A DNA stretch of 64,000 bases from Lentinula raphanica (lineage: Eukaryota > Basidiomycota > Agaricomycetes > Agaricales > Omphalotaceae). Positions 25,673-37,282 of the stretch are shown here, in pieces. Numbering within the stretch: the first letter of the stretch is position 1; each line of letters opens with the position of its first letter. Made by a program: the position numbers and the translations under genes. The notes beneath the pieces were generated by a model. It was not told the DNA's origin. It was given only the letters and a program-made list of their open reading frames with translations, and did not search any database. Where the stretch lies: contig JANVFP010000011.1 of NCBI GenBank assembly GCA_027919835.1, forward strand, positions 1,054,001 to 1,118,000. The letters run 5' to 3'.

Positions 25673-26050
25673 TCATCGGACATCTTACATGGACACGATA
25701 CACGATGCACTCTTCTCTCTACACCCGAATATTGTACTTACCAGTGATATGACCTGATAATTATTCACCAATAAAAACAGTGCTCTCCAATGACGCCACG
25801 GAAATCACTCAACAATTCGTCTCAACATGCATATGAGTAGTGGCCGAGTAATGGCAGCTCATCCTTCGTGGATGGAACCCTAATTTTGGAGCGACTTGAA
25901 GTTTGTGGAGCCATATATAAAGGGAGTCGTGACTCTAAAGAATTCTTGCTAAGACAGCTCCACTTTGAAGTTTGCACCGCTTCGTAGGTGTTTGCTGGCA
26001 ATCTTCAACAGCTACCGACTACTAGTGACTCCTGGGTCTCACGGAATATC
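25673..26050. other. Intergenic with TATA box upstream of the broken HABP4-like copy
   Basis: Contains the 3' UTR of the preceding gene and a promoter-like tatataa at 25914-25920. No other feature is seen. Confidence 0.5.
25914..25920 (+). promoter_or_regulatory. TATA box upstream of the broken HABP4-like copy
   Basis: tatataaagg context about 135 bp before the ATG at 26051, so the broken copy may still be transcribed. Confidence 0.5.
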
Positions 26051-26652
26051 ATGACCCGCACCGCCAGAGCCTCCTTTCCGCGCGCGATAATCAAAGATCG
26101 TTCACAATCTCGTTCGGGCTTGAGTGGCAAGGTCATGAAGATTGAAGAAGGAAGGCGCTGGTTCCCACAACTGGGGTAGAATAGACGAAATGCCAGCTGA
26201 GGACGAACCTGATTACGAATCAGAAGGCGAACCAGGTCGATTCAGCACTGGCGGTCTGAGTCTGGTATACTCCAAGTTCGCACAAAGTATCTTTCCTTCC
26301 TGGCTAATTATCAGCCGCACAGATGGCAAGCCTGCTCACAGGAAACGCACATTATCACTGCCAAATCTTATGGAAATAGAAGCTGCCAAACAGTTTCGGA
26401 AGAACGCCTTGAACGGTGGAGGTTTGTATCAACACGTATCATATTATTCAGACCTCTCAACTCAATCCCGACTCCTTCAAGCCAGTTGATCTCGCAGCTA
26501 TAGCAGGCTATAGCACGTACTTCGATTGCCGTGTCCGCTTCTTCTAAGGATGCTACCAACCATGTGAGTTTCACCATGTGGCAATCGAATAAGTATCTGA
26601 AGTCACTGTTTCGATGCTCATTGCACAGACCGGGAATTCGAATGCCACTTGA
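26051..26652 (+). pseudogene. Frame-broken second copy of the HABP4-like gene
   Basis: Clear paralogue of the gene at 20362. It opens with M-T-R-T-A-R-A-S-F-P-R-A and K-D-R-S-Q-S-R-S-G. After K-V-M-K at about 26140 the frame must shift by one base to continue with L-K-K-E-G-A-G-S-H-N-W-G (from 26142). Unshifted, it stops at 26177-26179 (G-G-R-R-W-F-P-Q-L-G region). Later exons still show A-A-K-Q-F-R-K-N-A-L-N-G-G and A-R-T-S-I-A-V-S-A-S-S, as in the intact gene. The last exon carries a 10-bp tandem duplication (26497-26506 and 26507-26516) that breaks the frame again unless a shifted acceptor is used. The plausible final stop is 26650-26652. A single-base sequencing error could explain the first lesion but not the duplication. 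Confidence 0.72.
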
Positions 26653-27049
26653 TTTCAAAACATTCTGATGACCCAAACTTCAACGTTATATCTACGTCAA
26701 CTTGCAATGTACGATAGGGAGGAAGGGGGAGAAATCGTGTTCGAATGATTGTCTGCAACTTGTAACAGTGAAATCATAGCACTTGAAAGTTGAACCCCAT
26801 TGAACGCTGAACTCAAGAAGCTGAAGCCTGAAATGTGGCTAACAATCACACGGATTCGTTACTGCCTCAAGTTGACAGCTCAATCATTTAGAAACCAATA
26901 TTGAAGTGAACTTGCATTCTTGCCAGTACGGGATAAGGATAGTAAATGAACGATGATTGTTACAAGAGCCTGAAAACGCTACAGCTACTCAATTAAATTA
27001 AATAGTTTTCTGCCCAAAACTATAGCCTTCACGTGTGGCCTACCGATGT
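26653..27049. other. Intergenic, no gene seen
   Basis: AT-rich spacer between the broken HABP4-like copy and the 3' end of the laccase-like gene on the other strand. No frame has support. Confidence 0.5.
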
Positions 27050-29866
27050 TTATTGCAAGTTTGCAGGAAGAGCATCGTAAGCAGGGCACAGTTCGTTCCA
27101 CGCGTTAGTGGGGTGAACTTGTTCGCGAACTTCGTCGAGACCTGAAGCCATAACTGTCGCCAGACCGGCTTGGAAGTGCCAGAAGATGTGGCAGTGGAAG
27201 AACCAGGGGCCTGTTCGGTTAAATCAGCATATGCTTAAACCGTTTTCAGGAAGTATAGACTAACCGGGGTTGTTGGTAGAGAATCGGACGATGGTACCCT
27301 CGGCGCCGACACCTGCGACCTTGAATCGAGAATGAGTTTCCATTATCGAACAGGCAGTCTTAAACCGAGCTTACATCACGTCGGATGGGGTTAGCAGTAT
27401 TGACAACGTCGGTGGTGTTAGATTTGACAAGCCAGAAGTTGTTCTGTAAAGTCAGTCAGAGTTGAACTGAATGAGCCCAACCACGAAAAGAACGTACCCC
27501 GTGCAGATGGAATGCTGTTCATGGATATATCAGATATCGTTTCAAGGAATTCTCGGAATGTAGCACGTACGGTGAGCTTCATCGTCGTCACTGTCAAATG
27601 TTCATGAGTTCCTTGCTCTGTTCAACTCAGAATTCATCTTACCTAGGCGGGAAGATAACTTGCACAGTCTTGTTCGCGGGAAGAACAAAGGTGTTTTCGG
27701 TGACATTGAAGTCAGAGGCGCTGTTGGCACCGTCAAGGATCTTTGTCGCTGTAAGCCTATGTATATTCGTCGTGTTACAATAAAAATCACCTTCACGAGG
27801 GTGGGTACTGAAGGTGGTAAATAGGAGACATTGTTGACGTTCCTAAATATGAAGGTCAGGTAGATTTGTCATACGATCAACCATGACAACAGTACCATTG
27901 AGCACGACCAGCAGTCTGTGAAGAACAGTTGATCAGCATTCAATGGGAAAAGCGAATTTCTACTCACCACAACAAGGTTGAGAGTAATGTTGATGTCGGG
28001 TTCAGGTGCAGCTTGGGCAACCAATGGCTGAAATCACGATTGAAACTAGAACGAAGTATCGACGATGACACTACTTACGCGGAGGTTGGCCTCAACGAGC
28101 GCATTCAATTCGTTATCAGCCGGACCAAGAGACATGGGTGCACTGGGATCAGCGTCAGGAGCGCCCTGATATCTCAGGATGCCACGAGAGAGGGTGGCGT
28201 TTTCTACGAAACACAGTCAACATTTTCGTGCCAATGGAGGGCAGGAACCGCACATACGGTTCAAGTTGTTGGCAGGGGAACCTCCGGTGTATGGAGCATT
28301 GATCCAATAGTTGTCAACAGGCTGGTTAGCTTCGAGCTGTAATAAAGGATGACTAACACCATCCTCCAGACGTTTGAGACAGTACGCACAACGACAGAGT
28401 AACGCTGGCCAGCAAGCATTTCGATTTCATTGACGGTCATTGGAGTGGTCGGGGTTCCATCAGTCTCGATGACCTGTTCAACAGAAATTAATGATAATCG
28501 GATTCTAGCGCGAAATTGACTGACTGTTAAGTTGTGGCTGTCAACCGACATGGTGAAAACGTTACGAGCAGATTGGTTGATGATACGGAAACGGTAGCGA
28601 GTGCCCGCAACAACGTTTTGGACGAAGAAAGGTACCTGTGTGGGAATCATGGTTTGCGGAGAACTTCTTAAGAGTGGAAATTCCATACCTCGGGACCGCC
28701 GTTGAATCTTCCGACACCGTTGAAAGTTCCACTGCATCATACTCTCAGGATTGCTCAACTCAAGCCCATGAATTGTTAACTTACGTGTCAGACACAGGGA
28801 CGATGCCACTTGCAACGTATGTTACAAGCATGGAAGTCGAGGTGTTATGCCACCAGTCACCTTTCATTATGGTCAGATCCAATGATAGACTGGCTTCCAG
28901 TTGACTCACCGACTGCCCAAATCTAGACGTTGAGACGAAATGAGTAAAAAACAACGACGACGACGATTTCTTCAATCATTTACCGTGTTCTCGTCGTCAA
29001 CGTCATATAAGTCAGCCAAAGGGTCTTCAGGGTCTGAAAACTTGATTAAGTTGCGTCAATGGCTAAGAGATCAAGAGAGTATACCATAAACAACGAGAGA
29101 TCCGCGAAGACCCTTGTGGATTCATATTGATTCAATATTTCGTGCAGGAACACATTGGATATTATACTCACATCGACATATTGAACACTCAATTGCGAAT
29201 GATACCTTTGTATCCCTCAGTCAGTACGAAATTCCAAGGCTTGGAACTGATATCACATACCAGAATGTACCAGTTTGGTTGTTAATGAGAGGAATGGTGT
29301 AGGTATAGCTTGCATTGGGAGCGATTGGACAAGCTGTGACAAAGGAACTTCCCTCATTGAAGGAGTTGGCAGTGTCAACAAAAAGACCATCAAAGTCCTA
29401 TGCAATCACGATTACTTATGTGCCATAGTTATAAGACAAACAAGTTGGGTACCATAGCTGTGCTCATACGCATGCTATCATCAGTCTGTCAGATCCGAGT
29501 CATCAGTGGTTGGTTTAACGGAATAGAAGATGAAGCCTACCAGTTTGTTGTTCACTGTGACCACCAAAGTGTCGCCTTTGTTAGCTGTGATCAAAGGGCC
29601 GGGGTAGCTGAAAAGATCATTCAATCTTCGAAGTCATTCAATTCGAAAACTCTCTACTCACGTTCCGTTTGCCGTTACCATGGCTGCACAAAAGTCAACG
29701 TTAAGACAAGCGCTACTACTATGGGCGACTTACTTCGTGAAAACCCATCAGGAGCACCTACAGCGTTGATGATGTCGAGTGTGACGGGGACGGTGGCACC
29801 CGAAGCTGGGTGAGGTCTGAGGAGAGCGAAGAGAGCAGCAGAAGCGGTTGCAGCTAAGAACTTCAT
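27050..29866 (-). CDS. Laccase-fold protein with degenerate trinuclear copper site
   Basis: Multicopper-oxidase fold protein of about 520 residues in many small exons. The signal peptide is M-K-F-L-A-A-T-A-S-A-A-L-F-A-L-L. The laccase framework is complete: N-G-T-Y-P-G-P-L-I, D-G-L-R-G-S-L-V-V-Y-D, F-F-V-Q-N-V-V, R-R-D-V-V, C-P-A-Y-D. Copper motif 1, normally H-W-H-G, reads D-F-D-G (exon start near 29397 on the minus strand). Motif 2, normally H-S-H-L-S-T-Q-Y-C-D-G, reads H-S-Q-L-S-V-Q-Y-V-D-G (spliced; 29150-29265). Motif 3 H-P-F-H-L-H-G and motif 4 H-C-H-I-F-W-H are intact, so the type-1 copper ligands remain. Three of eight type-2/3 histidines and one conserved cysteine are gone. Otherwise the frame is open with good splice sites. 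It looks like a maintained non-canonical protein rather than a decayed gene. Confidence 0.88.
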
Positions 29867-30667
29867 CTTCTAGGTAAAGCACTTGAGGAGCTAGATCAAT
29901 CGCACAAATGGTATCAGCTTTTGTACTCTGACTGTCTCGACAACGTTGCTCTTTGAAAGTTCGGTCACAAAACAAAGGAAACCAATGGTATGAGGCATTT
30001 TGCCCGTCCTCCTTTCTATGCGTGAGGGGTTGTCTGCAACGATGAGAGCAAACTTCGTATTAGAACACGAAGATTGTCAATAAGCGACTGGATGGGATTG
30101 GTTCAATGCGGTTCCGACAAGCGCTTTACTGCCTCTTCTGTGAGTTTCTGGGACACAACACCAAAGGCAAGAGTAATCATACGTGAGACAACGAAGGCAA
30201 TTAAGAGAGGGAAGACGCACTGAATCAGAGGACGGCAAAATTCCCTACCATCCATGTGCAATCCGCACTACAAACCTGTTTCTAGTAAAGGTCATTGGAG
30301 AGAAGTTCTTCGCGAAGCATTGTGCTTGAGAATAAACGATATTCATAGTCTACTAGGGAAACTAAAAATAAATATATCTCATGACGAACGGTGAGGAAGT
30401 TGACACTAACACAGATATTGAAGAGACATTCACAGTGGAGCTAGTTCAAAGTAAGAGTCCTAAATAGATGCCAGTCGTATGCGACGCGTTGGAAAAGATT
30501 CTTCAAAATTCTTCTTGTCCATACCAGTGTGCCGCTCCACAACCGTTGAGTCAGTTAGTCATTTCTGGGTGTGATGTACTTGTAGTTGGACAATGATCTT
30601 CAGAGCAAAGTTGTCTTCGAAACCGGCGCAAGGAGTCGTTGAAGGTCCAAGGAACATGTTCAAGACA
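29867..30667. other. Intergenic: promoter of the laccase-like gene, left flank of the repeat element
   Basis: No clear TATA box on the minus strand near 29880-29960. No protein is seen. Confidence 0.45.
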
Positions 30668-30702
30668 TGGTTCATGGGCTATGTCCGTGGAGGCTTATGT
30701 CC
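30668..30702 (+). repeat. Left copy of 35-bp terminal inverted repeat
   Basis: Begins tggttcatgggctatgtc and ends ggcttatgtcc. Identical over 35 bases to the reverse complement of 37283-37317. It precedes the element's ATG by about 220 bp. Confidence 0.75.
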
Positions 30703-30890
30703 AAATCAGGCATAAGCCACTGCACATGACTTGCAGCATGAGTAAGCACCGTCCAAACACCCCCGACCGGCGCAACAGCTACCCATTTTGGATACTTGGA
30801 CTCCCGGGGAACTCTCTGGCCCCTATAGTAGCAACCATACTCGCTATCTTATCCTCTTACTCTTACTACTCCCTGTATAATTCTATAAAC

Positions 30891-33800
30891 ATGTCTAATG
30901 TCAATAACTTACCATCTCGTACACATGGAGGTCGCCGCGCAGGGTCTGGCCGAAAGAAAAAAACCAATATCACTAGCCCCGCGACAACAATACAGCACTC
31001 AACTTCAGACGTCCGCTCATCTCACGCAATCTCAGCGACTAGTACCAACCAGCCTGGATTAGAAACTCACACGACAAAAAAAACCACACCCCAGCTACCT
31101 GTCTTCTTCTCGCAACGCGTGTCTCAAACTCCACGCCCATTACCAGCAAGCAGCTCCAGAACACCTGCCTTCCAAGCTTCTACCTCTAGTCAGTGGTACA
31201 AATCTAGACTTGTAACTGTCATTCTTACATTTGAACCTAGCATTTTCATTGCATCAGTCGCAGGAGGATATCCTGACCATTCCCAATGAAGCATTCCAGC
31301 ATCTCGTTAGTGAGATAAATGAAGTAATGGACAATGATGAACATGCCGATAGTAGGATTGAAGACGGTCGACAAGTTGATGAAAGTATCTCGGATATCGT
31401 CCAAGATGATTCAGCCAAAGAGAACGCAGAAGCTGCAGAGATGGAGACAAAAAATTCAGAAATCCGCGAACATTCGGTCATCCACCAGCACCTGCTCGAC
31501 TTTCGAAACAGTATTCGCAAGGAGATCAGCCAGTACGGCATGCCAAAGTGCTACAAAGATGGTCAATTTTTGTGCACTTTCCTCACCCAGTTTTTGCGCT
31601 CCATAACGCTATCCGCACATCGTTTTCTCCAGACCCTCTTTGTCTTCGGTCAATCTTTGTCTGGCTCCCCGAATATCTGCCTGGTCATCCGGATCACTAC
31701 AAATGCAAATGCAATGGCAATCTGACCATGAACGGTAGATATATCATTCATACTACTCACAAATAACAACGCAATACTAACCATTTCATTTCAGGATATA
31801 ACGATAACCCAATTGCTCGACGTGTCTGTACCTCGACCGGAAACGACTACTTCCTTTTCACGAATCGTTACATCTGTGATTCTCGCCGTTCAAGTGATCG
31901 AGGATGTGGGACCAGCTATCAGGGTAGTGATCCCCATATCTTGGGTCAGCTTCCTCGATGGGTTCAAGAGGCCTTTCCAGGTATGCGTATTAGATCATTT
32001 CAATGAACTTCTCTAATGATTATGAAACAGCATATTTGACGACTCGAGGGGCAGTAGATAAACTGGTCATTGACCAGATGAAGCCATGCTTTGCAGGTCG
32101 ATTTGGGCCCGAACCATTTTCGAAGATGCTCCATGAACTGCAGATGTTACAGCATAGCCGAAGAGAATTGATGTATCTATCAGCTGCTGCAGCATATGGC
32201 CTTTCGGGTCCTCAGGTACCTCAGTTCCCGAGCTTCGATGATCCAATGAAATATGCTGGTACTTCGCCATCACTCCGTTATCTCAAATGTATCTGGACGG
32301 ACTATCACTCAGCAGTCAAAATCTATCACGATAGAATTCAGGCATCATTGTCAGGATTCAAGCTAGCAGGCGATCATACATTCCGAGTACGTGCATTCAG
32401 TATCTGAAGGAATACGCTCATCTCACCCACTATTGACAGATCATGAAAGCCATGGCAAGATTGAAGTCCGAACCTATATTTTCATCCCTCTTCTCTCTTG
32501 TCAACGAATGGGAAGAGATCCGAGCCCAGGCTATGGGTCTTACGAAGGGCTTCTCGATTCTTCCTGAGATGTTCAAGCAGGTGCAGATAGGGTTGGAAGA
32601 GCATGGACATCAGCCAACAAATGTTTACTATTGCGATAATCCTTCTGGTATGTTAAAATGTCTGTCTTTTATTGATAAGTTAACCCATTTTCACTCAGCT
32701 GAGCGTGATTTCCATGAGCGTACAATGGAGTCATTGAAGCACAATGTGATTCATATTACAAGTACGCGAAATGATATCGAAGAACGATATGCCAACTTCG
32801 AACTCCCTCGTAATGTCCCAATCGAATTCTACAGTACTTACATGCTAATCAATAATGCATGCGAAAGTATTCTCGAAGCTGTCGAAGCTATGCCTTCTTC
32901 CGAAACGCTTGTTTTGGCGCTATCAGTCAGTCGTACCATTCAACAGTCACTGTTCAGTATACAGTTCCGTACATCAGATAAACTTGCTGTATTTGAGGTG
33001 TGTAGGTATCATTCCATTGAAACCGAGACTGAACCTATTCCTTCAGATTGCACACCTTACTCCAGGAAGAATACCGCCATGCTTACGTTCTGTTCTCACT
33101 TCGCGTCGAATCATCAAAGTTGGGCATAGTATCGCACAGATTATCACCTTGATTGCAACCTCTCTCGAAATCCCGGATCTCATGACCATGATTTCCAGCG
33201 ACGGTCCTTTCCTTGACCTCGGTAAACTTGCGAAAGTCAAAGGTGCAGTTCAAGATGCATATGCACCTCTCGATGCTCTTGTGCATGTAGTTCTGAAACG
33301 TAGACTACCGGATCTTCCAGATATTGCACTCCCAGCCGCCTCGTTAGGATCTGGACATTGGAGTAGGAGTTCAGCACTCCATGTCGACAGCATCTGGAAA
33401 ACATACCTGCTGCTATCACAGCATAAGTCTGTTGGACTTCGTCTCCATCCTTCAGAAGCTCGAGTAGGTCAACTCGTCACCCTAGTCGCCTCACGTAAGG
33501 AAATTGCCGAGGGGATCATCTTGGACCACGATGGTGCCGTAGATGTTGTGATGGACGAAGTAGGATCCATGACCCGGCTCAAGATCACTCCTGCATATTC
33601 ACTTGTCCAAATCACCAAAGTATCTGTTCCAGGTTCAATCGTCAGCAAGCATAATCAAACAGTACAGTGGATTTCTGATCACGGTGCAAAAGCAGTTGTT
33701 CAAACACGTACTCTGCGTAATCGATCCCCGATTCCACCTCTTCCACTCGATCCATCCTCCACTACAAACATTGGAATTCCTGCTACGCCATCGTCGATTA

Positions 33801-36065
33801 ATATCCTAGGACCACATCTTTCAATCGGACCCTCTGAGGATCTTCGGGATCGCGCGTTACCTATGTCATCAGAAGAGAACGAGGACAGTGCCCACCTTGG
33901 ACCCAACGTAGACGAAGACAGTACCCAAGAGCCACCTGAAGAAGAGGATGTCCATATCGGCTATTCATATCTTGACGATGACGAGGATGGTGTAAGTGAC
34001 TTGGTTAAACCTGATATCACTGCTGATACTGACTTGAACTAGATTCAAGAAGATCTGGATGATGATGATGATATCGAGCCTACTCCAGAAGAGCTCATTG
34101 TCAACTCGGTACAAGAAGTCAAAAACTTACTCACTCAACAGCAAGAGGACCAGGGTTCACTCGCATCCCGCGTCTATGATGACGCATTCCATTTTATGGA
34201 TCGTCTTTTGCGGACACTCCCGAAGAAACACTCTGCATTCAAGGAGTTCTCATATCAGTTCAGCGAGACTATATTTATACGCGATGAGGGAGATCTGAAG
34301 GCAGTCAAATCAGTTCTTGAGAAGAAGAAGATATCATGGGACTATGTTGTGCGAGCAAAGAGAACGTGGGTCAATCGACATGTCCGGCGTTACATACCCC
34401 CTCCTCCGAAACTCGAAGCAGATCTCAAGCTCCTTTTGATAGCTTCAAGAACATTGTGTGTAGCTCAGATCTTAGAAGAGGACGTGGGCGATTCTTTTCA
34501 AAGGAATTCATTCAAGTGTCACAGAATCTCCTTGATACCGTTCATTCTGGTTTTCTCTCAGATCCACCGGGCATCCCTCTCTATTACATCATTGGATGGG
34601 ACCGCGATCGACTACCATTGTATCGCACAATTCGTGGAACAAACTCCATCGAAGGAGGAGTCCATATGCTCATCCGCCGCATCTTCGGCTCTTTGAAAGC
34701 ATCACCTGAGCTGGCAGTTGCGCTTCTCAGCAACTGGATTCTGCGGAGAAATCAGCGGGTAAGTATCACTCATTGCATACACACCGCTTTGAACTCACAT
34801 TCAGTTTGCTTTGCAGGTTGGACATCTGAATCGGACAGGCCAAAAATGGGCAAATCATTTTGATATCTGGTTACTTGACGAGATTACTGAACTCACCATC
34901 TACCTTGATATACGCCCTTCCTTTCATATCCCTCGCATGCTTGCCACTCGTATAGCCACGTCCGAATCTTTCGGTATCATCCCTATACCATCAACTCTAG
35001 CCAAAGATTACAACATATCAACACTTCCGTCGCGCAGGATCGAAGGCTTACCTCACCATCGCGATACCCCAGTTCACCTTCTCACCCGACTCTCAACGAG
35101 AATCACAAATCCTTACCGCTATCTCCAGCTCACTCAGTGTACTGTTTTTCCTGTGATCCCAGTGCATACGAAGAAGGAATACATCGAGTTCAAGCGCCTC
35201 ATAGGCTCTGACAGTATTCGAAGCAACCGGAATGTCCCTGCCAATCAAGCTTGGAAAGGAATCAACTACATCAAGTTTGCAAAGATATGGAACGTACTCG
35301 TTGATACACAGGATCCTGCTGTGACCGATTCCAATGAAAGACTGTATTACAAACTTCCGGAGCAGCTTCTACGACATCACAAAAAGCAACTCGAGTGGCA
35401 GGCGTCCCGCGCAACGATGTTGGATGGTTCCAATGCGGCTTTGATACATGATCATCAGAATTTGCTCCAAAGCCCAGAGAGAATAGCACGCGTATTACCT
35501 GCAGTCTCACTCGAAGATCTCAACGTTGAAACTGACCCAACAGTGAACCGTAAGTATTGTTTGTGGTATTGTTATACAAACAAGAACTTACCTCGATGAC
35601 CCAGGACTTCAAGGTCTAGATTTGACTTCATTCAATCCAATGGCCCTACTTGATGGCCTTCCAGATTCACGATTCGTTGCTACAGAAGACCGGGATCACA
35701 CAACCTCGAGTGCGAATGTTATGCACACAGTAGAAGAAGGCGAGTCTGGCATATCGAGCACAGGAGTAGCAATGGGCACTACCGCCGACATTCAGAACGG
35801 GGATCCGCGGCAAGTAAACTGCACACAAACGACTCTTACCTTCTCATCAGGTAATGGTGAACGTGGCGAACCAGCAGTGAAATGACAACGAATCGAGAGC
35901 TCGAAGGGTGGAGCAAAGAAACGAGCTGCTCGAGAATGTGCTGTATGTTCATATTATCATTGTCCTCGAGCTGCAGAGTGCAATGGACGTGGTGGTCGCA
36001 ATAAGTGTTATTCAGGTATTTGCAAGCATGCTGATATAGGTGGAACTCGGGTCCGACGCTCTTGA
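30891..36065 (+). pseudogene. DUF6729-type transposon protein with probable frameshift and in-frame stop
   Basis: Long multi-exon frame starting M-S-N-V-N-N-L-P with a basic G-G-R-R-A-G-S-G-R-K-K-K head, common in Agaricomycete element proteins. A DUF6729-like zinc region follows: F-V-W-L-P-E-Y-L-P, Y-K-C-K-C-N-G, R-Y-I-C-D, G-C-G-T-S-Y-Q-G, L-P-R-W-V-Q-E-A-F-P-A-Y-L-T. Then a long helical region and acidic linkers (33900-34080). A transposase-like stretch has R-T-I-R-G-T-N-S-I-E-G-G-V-H (34630-34670) and L-L-S-N-W-I-L-R-R-N. Near 31566 the frame must slip one base to link Y-K-D-G-Q with F-P-H-P-V-F-A-L-H; only a 29-nt intron could otherwise do so. A TGA at 35883-35885 cuts off a same-frame C-terminal cysteine cluster (C-A-V-C, then C-P-R-A-A-E-C-N-G-R-G-G) ending at 36065. 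Probably a recent, lightly decayed copy. DDE residues not assigned. Confidence 0.62.
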
Positions 36066-36403
36066 CTGATACATGGTTGAAATTGTCGTTATTGTATATT
36101 GTTGTAGAATACTAGTTCAACCTAATACAATGTTCAGTGTTACTTGCGAGAACCAAGCTTTGACGAAAGATTGGTATACACACCAAGTTCCAGAGCCAGT
36201 ACCAGTAATCCTTCTCAGTCATCTCTCTTCACTGCATCCTCTAGTTGTTTCTTTCCTCTGTCTGGGCCCGAGAATGTTATGGAACAAAGAAATCGAAAGT
36301 GGAGAAGATGGAAAAGCTGCAAGCAGTAAACAACGTTGAACGGATTCACGCGGCGAAGCAACGAAGCGCCCAAGGCGTCAGAACTGATCACAAATTCCCG
36401 CTG

Positions 36404-36469
36404 TGTCATCTTGAAAACCATTGGCTGAGGGCTTATCCCAAACGGGCAGCTGCCTGAATGGGATAAGCC
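36404..36469 (+). repeat. Inverted repeat C, left arm
   Basis: Starts tgtcatcttgaaaa and ends gggataagcc. Imperfectly matches the reverse complement of 36747-36812 over about 65 bases. It contains its own small hairpin, ggcttatccca paired with tgggataagcc. Confidence 0.65.
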
Positions 36470-36543
36470 TTGAAAAGCCACGGCTGGGCAATCGCCTTCC
36501 GAATAAGGTCTTGATTTCGGCTTACGCCAAAGTTCAATATATT

Positions 36544-36635
36544 GGCTTATGGTTTATGTCTGTGGAGATTCAGTCTTTTTCAAGTTTTTTCAAGTTGGAG
36601 AAAGAAGAAAGAAAGAGAGAAAAGAGAGAGTTACC
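36544..36635 (+). repeat. Inverted repeat B, left arm
   Basis: Starts ggcttatggtttatgtctg and continues through ctttttcaagttttttcaag into a purine tract. It matches the reverse complement of 37381-37473 for about 80-90 bases with few differences. Confidence 0.7.
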
Positions 36636-36746
36636 TTAGCTAATTTTTGACTTGTATCTCTGGTTTTTTTGATGTGGAACACACTCAAAAGCTCAATTGG
36701 CGAAGCTCTGGTTTACCTGAAATCAAGACCATTTTAGGTAGGTTAT

Positions 36747-36812
36747 GGCTTATCGCTTTTCGGGCAACTGCCCCATTCGACATAAGCCCAGCCAATCATT
36801 TTCAAGATGACA
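36747..36812 (-). repeat. Inverted repeat C, right arm
   Basis: Reverse-complement partner of 36404-36469; ends tttcaagatgaca on the plus strand. Together the arms bound a 409-bp MITE-like unit. Confidence 0.65.
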
Positions 36813-37282
36813 TAAAATCCTCTTACTCATCTCACATTTACACGCTTTTGACACGCTGAGCCGAAGCAGGCCGCGCCTGGAACTGCCTGCCTTCCGAATT
36901 TTTTTCCCACAATCTCAATGCAGCGGTTTTCCAGTAGCGAGTGCATCCATAAAACCACTATAAACTGCATCTCCTACTACAAATTTCAGCTCAAGGTAAG
37001 AGGAGATAAGAGCAATATATTTCATTCACAAAGGTAGGTAAAATTTTGGTGTTGCTACTCTTCAGAGTCTTTATCTTATAGACCATCGCAGATCTCCTGC
37101 CCAATGTACAAGATTTACTGGACCCTGGTGCATTATTATAGACATCAGAGCACCATCTCTTGAGGAGCACCAGAAGATAATGTTAGAACCTATGAGTATG
37201 ATGCAAAAAAAGAAATGAACAGTGTTGAACTCGAAGTGCCAAGCTCAAAGCGCTTGAGCGCTTATGGCCTATGTCCAAATTG

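Noticed and set aside
28261..28815. Single long minus-strand frame taken as a separate protein
   Set aside because: It reads through two introns of the laccase-like gene; the exonic parts belong to that gene.
31561..31590. 29-nt intron rescuing the DUF6729-type frame
   Set aside because: Shorter than every other intron in the window; a one-base indel is simpler.
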